DNA from: UA16 sp965661575
GTDB lineage: Bacteria; Bacteroidota; Bacteroidia; Flavobacteriales_D; Sanyastnellaceae
DNA: 34,770 bases
Assembly (NCBI GenBank): GCA_965661575.1
Contig: CBFIEJ010000022.1
Span: forward strand, 1-34,770
Direction: 5' to 3'
The position numbers were made by a program, and so were the translations under genes. The number at the start of each line of letters is the position of its first letter. Within the stretch, counting starts at the first letter, position 1. This document shows, in pieces, positions 1 through 6,825 of this stretch. The notes below the pieces were generated by a model. It was not told the origin of the DNA. It saw nothing but the letters and a program-made list of their open reading frames with translations, and ran no database searches.

Positions 1-59
1 CTGTGCGGGCAATGCGACCACGGAAGTCTTCATCAAGCCACAACCTGTAGCAGAGTTCA
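1..59 (+). repeat. Exact direct repeat, copy 1 (59 bp)
   Basis: These bases are identical to 499-557, a spacing of 498 bp, and encode the junction between two PKD domains (GNATTEVFIKPQPVAEF). Identity stops sharply at base 60, and the following PKD is only moderately similar. The left limit is unknown because it is the window edge. Confidence 0.95.
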
Positions 60-3000
60 GCACGGATTTTGATAACGGTTGCGAACCTCTCGTAAGCCAA
101 TTTGGAAACAACAGCACGAACGCAGATGCATTCGATTGGAACTTCGGAAATGGAGATTCTTCCCATGACGAAGACCCAAGCATGGTATTCTTGGCAGGAA
201 GTGCGACTGAAACGTTTACGGTTACGCTCACAGCAACCGACGAACTCGGATGCTTCGATACAGCAACGCAAAACGTAACGGTTCACCCAGGCGCAGATTT
301 CACATTGGATCTCGGCAACGATTCTGTTTGCTCGCCTTTGAGCATCAATCTCCCTGCGATTTCCAATGCACAAAACATCACGTGGAACTTTGGCGATGGA
401 AGCACTTCAAACGAAACAGCTCCGACGCACACGTGGGAAAACAACACCGGTGAATTGATGGCTGCAACCGTCACCTTCTCCGCACAAACGCCAAATGGCT
501 GTGCGGGCAATGCGACCACGGAAGTCTTCATCAAGCCACAACCTGTAGCAGAGTTCACAGCTTCAGAAACAAACGGATGTGAGCCACTCACAACCACATT
601 TGCAAACAACAGCACCAACGGTGATTCATACATCTGGAACTTCGGAGAGGCTTTGCTTCCTGGTGAGTTCAATATGAGCCCATCGGTAGATCATGAATTC
701 ATCGCTATTGGCAACGACTCGACCACATACACTGTGACACTTTTGGCCATTGACGCCTTGGGATGCACTGACCAACGCACACTCGATATCGAAGTGTTGC
801 CTTCTCCAGAATTTGACTTGGTATTGGCCGAAACAGAAGCTTGCTCACCATTGGTTTTGACCATGCCAGAAATGAACGCCTCAAGCACCGGTTACTGGTC
901 GTTTGGCGACGGAACCCTTTCCAATGAGAGCACGCCTACCCATAGCTGGAACAACAACAGCATGGAGCTTGCTTCGTTCTCCATTGAATTTCAGGGAGCC
1001 AATGCATTCGGATGTTCAGGCAATGCAAGTGCAGACGTGAGTGTAAAACCTCAGCCAATTGCTGATTTTACCAGTGCTGACGCGGAAGGCTGTGCTCCGT
1101 TTGATGCGTCCCTCACTAATTTGAGTGAGCGCGCGGATAGCTATGCGTTCAACTTTGACGATGGAATGGGTGAATCCACCAACAACTTAGATCAAATCTT
1201 ACACACGTTTGCAGGATCCGATTCTGTGGTGGAGTACACCGTAAGCCTCACCGCAACGCATGATTTAGGTTGCAGCGATGTTCACGAAGAAGTCATTACT
1301 GTATTCCCTGGCGCTGCCGCGTCATGGATCGGCGCAACCGAAGGATGCGCGCCATTCAATGCGGACTTGATTATGGATGCACCATCGACGACCAATGCCG
1401 TTTGGAACTTGAATGGAGAAATCTTCACGGGCGACTCACTGAATACGACTTTCTCTGGCACTTCGGGTATGAATGCAGAGCACACCATTGGTTTGGAAGT
1501 GACTTCTGAGTTTGGCTGCATGGATTCTACTGACATCATGGTCACGGTCCACCCTGTTCCAGCCTTGAGCCTTTCCACTTCAACTTCTGCTTCATGCTCC
1601 GATGAAATGTGGATGATTTTCAACGATACGCAGTTTGCCGATAGCAGTGCGATCACATTCAACGATGGCTCTGAATTCATCAATCCTACTGACAGCATTG
1701 TTATGAATACAGCCAACGAAAATTCGAACGATGTGATCGTTGAGATGACACTCACGGCATTCACCAACTTCGGTTGCACGGCTGCTTCTGGACTGGCCCA
1801 CATTGTGCACCCGAATGTGACTGCAGATTTTGCATTCCCTGAGGCCGCATGCACACCATTAACAGCTGACTTCACCAACAATTCCGTGAATGCCTCTGGC
1901 TCGATTGCATGGTCGTTCGGTGACGGTTCTACCTCAACTGAAAACAACCCGGCACACGTGTTCAACACCGAATCTGTGGAAGACACCACCTTCACAGTTT
2001 CACTTCTTGCGACCAATGCAGCCGGTTGTGCAGATAGCACTTCTGCTGAGATCATCGTATTTGGACGACCTCTCGCAGCACTCGCCTTGGACAGCTTAGA
2101 AGGATGCTACCCTGTAGACGTGACCTTCGCAAATAACAGTGTTGGTCACTCTTCAGTCTCATGGAACTACGGAAATGGAGAATTCGGGGCGATCAACGAT
2201 TCATTGCACACGAAAACTTTCTTCAATCCAACGGAGGAATTGATCACCTATACAACGGTGATGAACATCACAAATGAGCACAATTGCGAAGCTTCGGCAA
2301 GCGTCCAATTTGATGTGGCTCCATTCTTAAATGCACAATTTGACATGATTTCACAGGGATGTTCTCCTGTCGATGGTCAGTTGATCAATCAGTCAGAAGG
2401 AGCGGCATCATTCATCTGGAATTTCAATGACGGCTCTGCGCCATCCAACGAAATCAATCCTTCGCATGTCTTTGTCAACAACACGAATGAGGACCAGACC
2501 TTCCAGGTGGAGTTGATTGCATTGAGTGCATACGGTTGCACAGACACCATCGCAGTAGGTCTTGAGGTCTACCCCATGCCCGAAGCAGAGTTCAGTGTAA
2601 CTCCTGCTATCCAGACATACCCAAACACCACTGTTGGCATCAACAACAACAGTTTGGCTTCGTCCAGTGCCATTCAGTACTGGAGCTTTGGTGACGGCGA
2701 TGAGGTGGTGACTGATCAACCTATTTTCCACACGTTTGATTCGTGGGGCACCTACAACATCACCCTTTTGGTCGACAATGGAGTTTGTGCCGATGCACAC
2801 ACAGAACAAATCAACATCTTGTCTCCGAACCCTGTGGCTAGTTTTGTGGGTGGAGGAAGCGGATGTGCGCCTTTGATGGTGGCGTTCGAGAACAACTCCA
2901 ACCATGGTGCAGGTTACGTTTGGAACTTCGATGATGAGCACATGACATCCGAAGAGTCTCCCGTTCACGTATATACGCGACCAGGGATTTACGATGTCTC

Positions 3001-3634
3001 ATTGACCGTTATTGGTTATGAAGGGCAAGAAGAAGAAGTGATCCACTACGGTGCGGTCGAAGTGTTCCCATCCGCAACAGCGGCCTTTGTGAATAGCCCG
3101 ACTGAAGTTATCATACCCGACCAACCTGTCGAGTTTGTGAATTTGTCGGACGACGATGCCATTGAGTTCTTGTGGAACTTTGGTGATGGTCAAGTGAGCA
3201 CTGAATCGGATCCGATTCACTTCTACACCGAGCCAGGGATCTACGACGTAACCTTGACAGCCAATAACGCGTTCAACTGTCCAACATCTTATACGTTGGA
3301 ACACGCTGTAGAAGCCACCACAGGCGGATTCATGGAATTCCCAACTGCTTTCACGCCCATCAACGGCGGAGGAACCGGTGGAAGCTACGACCCTGCGGCG
3401 TTGGACAACGACGTGTTCCACCCTCACCACACTGGAATTGTAGAGTACGAGCTCATCATTTTCAATAAGTGGGGAGAGTTGATCTTCCGCTCCACCGATG
3501 TCTACGTCGGCTGGGATGGATACTATGAAGGGGTTTTGGCACGACAAGACGTATATGCTTGGAAAGCCACAGCTCAGTTTAGCAATGGTCACCGCGTAAC
3601 CAAAGCAGGTGATGTAACCTTGATCGTTCAGTAA
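2..3634 (+). CDS. Giant PKD-repeat surface protein with T9SS type B sorting domain (5' end outside window)
   Basis: The reading frame is open from the first base, so the N-terminus lies upstream; an internal ATG at 182 is not the start. About 13 PKD-type Ig-like domains of roughly 80-95 residues follow one another, each with WNFGDG-like and NNS motifs and usually two cysteines (GCxPL near the start, GC near the end). The last ~95 residues, from FPTAFTP through NDVFHP, FNKWGELIF and GWDGYYEG to KAGDVTLIVQ, form a gliding-motility-type C-terminal domain (type B sorting signal). By family knowledge such proteins cross the outer membrane through T9SS and act as adhesins or surface filaments. The first PKDs are arranged as repeated pairs (period about 166-171 residues). 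A PorP/SprF gene follows within 41 bp, the usual partner of type B proteins. The ligand cannot be told from the sequence. Confidence 0.93.
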   Translation, partial: CAGNATTEVFIKPQPVAEFSTDFDNGCEPLVSQFGNNSTNADAFDWNFGNGDSSHDEDPSMVFLAGSATETFTVTLTATDELGCFDTATQNVTVHPGADFTLDLGNDSVCSPLSINLPAISNAQNITWNFGDGSTSNETAPTHTWENNTGELMAATVTFSAQTPNGCAGNATTEVFIKPQPVAEFTASETNGCEPLTTTFANNSTNGDSYIWNFGEALLPGEFNMSPSVDHEFIAIGNDSTTYTVTLLAIDALGCTDQRTLDIEVLPSPEFDLVLAETEACSPLVLTMPEMNASSTGYWSFGDGTLSNESTPTHSWNNNSMELASFSIEFQGANAFGCSGNASADVSVKPQPIADFTSADAEGCAPFDASLTNLSERADSYAFNFDDGMGESTNNLDQILHTFAGSDSVVEYTVSLTATHDLGCSDVHEEVITVFPGAAASWIGATEGCAPFNADLIMDAPSTTNAVWNLNGEIFTGDSLNTTFSGTSGMNAEHTIGLEVTSEFGCMDSTDIMVTVHPVPALSLSTSTSASCSDEMWMIFNDTQFADSSAITFNDGSEFINPTDSIVMNTANENSNDVIVEMTLTAFTNFGCTAASGLAHIVHPNVTADFAFPEAACTPLTADFTNNSVNASGSIAWSFGDGSTSTENNPAHVFNTESVEDTTFTVSLLATNAAGCADSTSAEIIVFGRPLAALALDSLEGCYPVDVTFANNSVGHSSVSWNYGNGEFGAINDSLHTKTFFNPTEELITYTTVMNITNEHNCEASASVQFDVAPFLNAQFDMISQGCSPVDGQLINQSEGAASFIWNFNDGSAPSNEINPSHVFVNNTNEDQTFQVELIALSAYGCTDTIAVGLEVYPMPEAEFSVTPAIQTYPNTTVGINNNSLASSSAIQYWSFGDGDEVVTDQPIFHTFDSWGTYNITLLVDNGVCADAHTEQINILSPNPVASFVGGGSGCAPLMVAFENNSNHGAGYVWNFDDEHMTSEESPVHVYTRPGIYDVSLTVIGYEGQEEEVIHYGAVEVFPSATAAFVNSPTEVIIPDQPVEFVNLSDDDAIEFLWNFGDGQVSTESDPIHFYTEPGIYDVTLTANNAFNCPTSYTLEHAVEATTGGFMEFPTAFTPINGGGTGGSYDPAALDNDVFHPHHTGIVEYELIIFNKWGELIFRSTDVYVGWDGYYEGVLARQDVYAWKATAQFSNGHRVTKAGDVTLIVQ
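499..557 (+). repeat. Exact direct repeat, copy 2 (59 bp)
   Basis: Second copy of the 1-59 repeat inside the PKD gene. A third, diverged copy starts near 1013 (GNASADVSVKPQPIADF), so the supermodule recurs at 498 and then 513 bp. Confidence 0.95.
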
Positions 3635-3675
3635 TAAATCGAACCATGACATTTCAATTGATATACCCTCGCGCC

Positions 3676-4680
3676 ATGAAAGCGTTCAACATCATTGGTC
3701 TTTTGACCCTCACATTGTGGGCACATCACGCGTTAGCTCAGGATTTGCGGTTCACGCAGTCCAATGCCATCCCGACGATTGTCAACCCAGCATTTGCCGG
3801 TTCTTCTGACGATGCACGTGTGTCCAGCGTATACCGCAACCAATGGGCATCCATGCCTGGATCGTATGTAGCCATGCACGTTGCCCATGACTGGTACAAT
3901 CGCAATTTGAACAGTGGCTTTGGCATCTTGTTCAGCAATGAAGAAGCAGGTGCAGGTGGTTTGAGTACAACGCGCATTGCAGGTCAATTCGCCTACGAAG
4001 TCCCCCTCGGAAACGGATGGCGACTACGCCCCGCTTTGCAAGCTGGATTGGCTTCTCGATCCATTCAAATGCAAGAATTGACCTTTGGTGATCAGTTGAT
4101 CCGAGGGCCACAGGTGTCCAGCATCGAAGACCGACCAAGCGTCGCGCAGCATTACTTTGATTTTGCGGCAGGTATGCTTGTGACAGGACAGTACACATGG
4201 TTGGGATTTTCATTCGATCACTTGAATAATCCAAACGAAAGTTTGAACCCTGTGTTCATCGACCCCATGGATGTCAAGGCATCTGTTCACGGTGGATTTC
4301 GAATGCCATTGATTGATTACTTGCACAATAAAAATCATGGAGACTTGGTCTTCGCCTTCAATTACATGGCACAAGGGACTTTCGATCAAATGGACTTAGG
4401 AGTGTATTACGATACGAAGCCACTGAGTTTTGGATTGTGGTACCAAGGGCTGCCATTCGGTCACACCATCGAAGGAGGAGCCGATGTCGACGCCGTGAGT
4501 GTCATCCTCGGATATGGGCATGACAATTGGAAGGTTGGCTACAGCTATGACATGACCTTGAGCACATTGGGCTTGGCCACAACAGGTGGAAGCCACGAAA
4601 TTGTATTGAGTTATAACTGGCGAACGCAACAGCGCAGTCGAGCAAAATCACCGCGCTACTTGCCTTGCCCCGTTTTCTGA
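3676..4680 (+). CDS. PorP/SprF family type IX secretion system outer-membrane protein
   Basis: This 334-residue protein has a signal peptide (MKAFNIIGLLTLTL..., probable cleavage after ALA) followed by the family hallmarks: QSNAIPTIVNPAFAG near the mature N-terminus, YRNQW, and a glycine/aromatic-rich alternating pattern expected for an outer-membrane beta barrel. I chose the ATG at 3676 because it places the signal peptide at the N-terminus; an ATG at 3646 would add ten residues before it. PorP/SprF proteins associate with T9SS and, like SprF for SprB, are needed for export or attachment of a neighbouring type B substrate. The gene starts 41 bp after such a substrate, so the two are likely co-transcribed and functionally paired. 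The C-terminus (RAKSPRYLPCPVF) is somewhat basic and not a classic barrel end. Confidence 0.92.
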   Translation: MKAFNIIGLLTLTLWAHHALAQDLRFTQSNAIPTIVNPAFAGSSDDARVSSVYRNQWASMPGSYVAMHVAHDWYNRNLNSGFGILFSNEEAGAGGLSTTRIAGQFAYEVPLGNGWRLRPALQAGLASRSIQMQELTFGDQLIRGPQVSSIEDRPSVAQHYFDFAAGMLVTGQYTWLGFSFDHLNNPNESLNPVFIDPMDVKASVHGGFRMPLIDYLHNKNHGDLVFAFNYMAQGTFDQMDLGVYYDTKPLSFGLWYQGLPFGHTIEGGADVDAVSVILGYGHDNWKVGYSYDMTLSTLGLATTGGSHEIVLSYNWRTQQRSRAKSPRYLPCPVF

Positions 4681-4706
4681 TAGTTAAGCGGATCAGAATT
4701 CACAAC

Positions 4707-4757
4707 GCAAGCCCAGTTGTTTCGGTTGATCATATCAATTGAAGCCGCTGGGCTTGC
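4707..4757. terminator. Inverted repeat between convergent porP-like gene and murB
   Basis: Perfect 10-bp arms GCAAGCCCAG (4707-4716) and CTGGGCTTGC (4748-4757) enclose 31 nt, which itself holds a small palindrome TTGAT-CAT-ATCAA. The hairpin sits between two convergent stop codons, as expected of a bidirectional terminator. Neither side has a clear T-run, so rho-independent function is uncertain. Confidence 0.55.
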
Positions 4758-4763
4758 TCCATT

Positions 4764-6083
4764 TCAAGAAACCCGAATCTGATTGACTTCCGGTTGCAAC
4801 TCGACGCCAAATTTGGCCCGCACGTCCTGGATAATGGCCATGGCCAATTCCCATATTTCTTGGCCTGTTGCATCCCCATAGTTGACAAGTACCAAAGCTT
4901 GTTTCTCGTGCACTCCACAGTTTCCAAGTCGTTTGCCTTTCCATCCCGCTTGCTCAATCAACCAACCTGCAGCCAATTTGAACGTATTATCCTCCAACGG
5001 ATAGTGCACCACTTTTGGATGGCCCGACAGAACCTGCTGAAATGACCGGGCGTCAAGAATGGGGTTTTTAAAGAAACTCCCAGCATTACCCAGTTCAGCT
5101 GGATCGGGCAACTTGGACCTTCGAATGCGCATCACAGCCTCCGAAACATCTTTGTGCGTGATCTCCTGAGACTGAAGATCCTGGAGTTCCGATTGTATCG
5201 CACCATATTCCATGTGCAATGGAGCATTGCGTTCCAAGGCAAAAGCCACCCGAACGATGACCCATAAATTTTTTTCCTTTTGCTTGAAGACGCTTTCTCG
5301 ATAACCAAATGCGCACGCTGCGTGATCAAATCGGTGCAATTCACCTGTCTTCCGATTCACCGCTTCAAGCCACAAAAAACGATCCTTGACCTCCACGCCG
5401 TAGGCTCCGATATTTTGCATGGGAGACGCACCCACTGATCCGGGAATGAGGGCGAGATTTTCCAAGCCGTTCCACCCTTTTTCCACAGCATATAAAACCC
5501 AATCGTGCCATGATTCTCCTGCTCCGACTACAACCTCGAGGCAATTTCCATCATCCTTGAGCACTTCAATGCCCTTGATACCTTGTTGAAGCGTCATTCC
5601 TCTCCAATCCGAATGCATGAGCACATTGGACCCACCGCCCAGAATCAATAGCTCCCAATCATTCTGCTCAGCAGCCACAATTGCCTGGCGCACATCATCA
5701 TCTGAGCAAGCCAATGCGTGGTGATGTGCTATGGAAGCCACTCCAAACGTGGTCAACGGTTTCAGTTCGACGTCGGATTCTAAAGTCAGTGTTTCGAATG
5801 CTGCTCGTGCATTGAAACGACCAAGCTTAGAGAAAGATTCCCGAACAGTCCTCGCACGGACTCGTTCGTAAAACTGTTCCTTGGAAATGACTTTGGATTG
5901 CGCTGCCTCTTGGAGCAATTCTTGCAACCACAGAAAACGGGGGTAATCCGAGGCAAAATGAGCATGTATGAGCCATTCAGTCGAACCCAACGGTTGGAAT
6001 TCAACAGCATGGCGCGGCCCTTCAATTGCGTAGAGGGAGTTCGTTCCCTCTAGCATCCGGTATTGCGGATATTCCATCATCAT
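4764..6083 (-). CDS. murB: UDP-N-acetylenolpyruvoylglucosamine reductase (MurB) with N-terminal extension
   Basis: Catalyses NADPH-dependent reduction of UDP-GlcNAc-enolpyruvate to UDP-MurNAc in cytoplasmic peptidoglycan precursor synthesis. From about residue 100 the protein matches type I MurB end to end: KPLTTFGVAS, LGGGSNVLM (FAD binding), GLENLALIPGSVGASP, QNIGAYGVE, FGYRES (substrate arginine), GNAGSFFKNP (catalytic serine) and LQPEV (catalytic glutamate). About 100 residues precede this, where typical type I enzymes have only a few. No ATG, GTG or TTG codon near the MurB core offers a shorter start, so the extension appears to be translated. I chose the first of three consecutive ATGs (6083); a GTG at 6161 would leave 2 bp to the divergent gene's ATG. 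The extension is a soluble alpha/beta-looking segment ending in a basic helix and has no identified function. Confidence 0.93.
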   Translation of the reverse strand: MMMEYPQYRMLEGTNSLYAIEGPRHAVEFQPLGSTEWLIHAHFASDYPRFLWLQELLQEAAQSKVISKEQFYERVRARTVRESFSKLGRFNARAAFETLTLESDVELKPLTTFGVASIAHHHALACSDDDVRQAIVAAEQNDWELLILGGGSNVLMHSDWRGMTLQQGIKGIEVLKDDGNCLEVVVGAGESWHDWVLYAVEKGWNGLENLALIPGSVGASPMQNIGAYGVEVKDRFLWLEAVNRKTGELHRFDHAACAFGYRESVFKQKEKNLWVIVRVAFALERNAPLHMEYGAIQSELQDLQSQEITHKDVSEAVMRIRRSKLPDPAELGNAGSFFKNPILDARSFQQVLSGHPKVVHYPLEDNTFKLAAGWLIEQAGWKGKRLGNCGVHEKQALVLVNYGDATGQEIWELAMAIIQDVRAKFGVELQPEVNQIRVS

Positions 6084-6137
6084 TTTCACGGGCAAGTTCG
6101 CATGTAACGAGGAAACAAACGCGAGCAATTGGCGTTG

Positions 6138-6145
6138 TATTTTTG
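6138..6145 (+). promoter_or_regulatory. Candidate -7 box (TATTTTTG) for the TPR gene
   Basis: Matches the Bacteroidota -7 consensus TAnnTTTG exactly and lies 18 nt before the ATG at 6164 in the gap between divergent genes. No convincing -33 TTG was found at the right spacing. Confidence 0.45.
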
Positions 6146-6163
6146 AACAAGTATTTTTCACTT

Positions 6164-6814
6164 ATGGCGTCTACTGAACCTGCATCTCAGCCCAAAGGGC
6201 ATCTCTCTGTTGAACAAGGTCGAGCTTCGGCAGAGCTCGGACAGTGGGTTAGTGCGTTGATTGCCTTCGACAATGCCCTGAATGAATCCGATGCTTGGAA
6301 GACTGACCCCGACTTCTTGAACGACCGAGCTGTAGCGCTTTTTCACAACGAAAGAGCCCACGACGCCATTGCTGTCCTCACCGATGCCATTCGTCTTCAA
6401 CCACAATACGGTTATCGATATGCAGCACGAGGATGGATGCGCCAAGCACTGAAAGATGTAAATGGTGCCATCGCAGACTACGAGCAAGCGATTGCGCTAG
6501 ACCCCGACGATGCCATTACCCACAACAACCTCGGGCTATTAGAAGAGCAGTTGGGCCGGATGGAATCTGCCAAACAGCGCTTTGCAGCAGCCGATCAACT
6601 CGATCAAGTGCTATCAGAAAACGACATCAAAGTTCAATCTGCGGAACAATCAAAACCGGCGGAATCGGTTGCAGCGCCTGAACACGCTGCTCCAAAAAAC
6701 ACACCAAAATCTGAGCCGTCCGCATGGACAGAACTGACAAAGGCAGTCACCACTTCAGAAGGAAGACGAGAATTCATTGATTTCATTCGCAATGGTTTTA
6801 AATTGAACGACTGA
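6164..6814 (+). CDS. Tetratricopeptide-repeat protein
   Basis: A 216-residue protein with about four TPR units (roughly residues 14-43, 50-83, 84-117 and 118-149), with typical signatures such as NDRAVALF, YRYAARGWM, AIADYEQAIALDPDDA and HNNLGLLEEQLG. A Pro/Ala/Glu/Lys-rich linker (about 165-190) leads to a C-terminal helix (GRREFIDFIRNGFKLND). There is no signal peptide, so it is probably a cytoplasmic scaffold; its partner is unknown. I chose the ATG at 6164 because the longer frame from 6026 overlaps the divergent murB and lacks TPR-like sequence. It ends 11 bp before the nuclease gene, suggesting an operon. Confidence 0.82.
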   Translation: MASTEPASQPKGHLSVEQGRASAELGQWVSALIAFDNALNESDAWKTDPDFLNDRAVALFHNERAHDAIAVLTDAIRLQPQYGYRYAARGWMRQALKDVNGAIADYEQAIALDPDDAITHNNLGLLEEQLGRMESAKQRFAAADQLDQVLSENDIKVQSAEQSKPAESVAAPEHAAPKNTPKSEPSAWTELTKAVTTSEGRREFIDFIRNGFKLND

Positions 6815-6825
6815 AACGACTCTCA

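Noticed and set aside
1282..2055. Open frame of 257 codons antisense to the PKD gene
   Set aside because: It lies wholly inside a clear PKD coding frame, has no domain-like pattern, and reflects codon bias of the opposite strand.
6026..6163. N-terminal extension of the TPR protein
   Set aside because: It would overlap the divergent murB start and holds no TPR sequence; the ATG at 6164 follows a -7 box and fits better.
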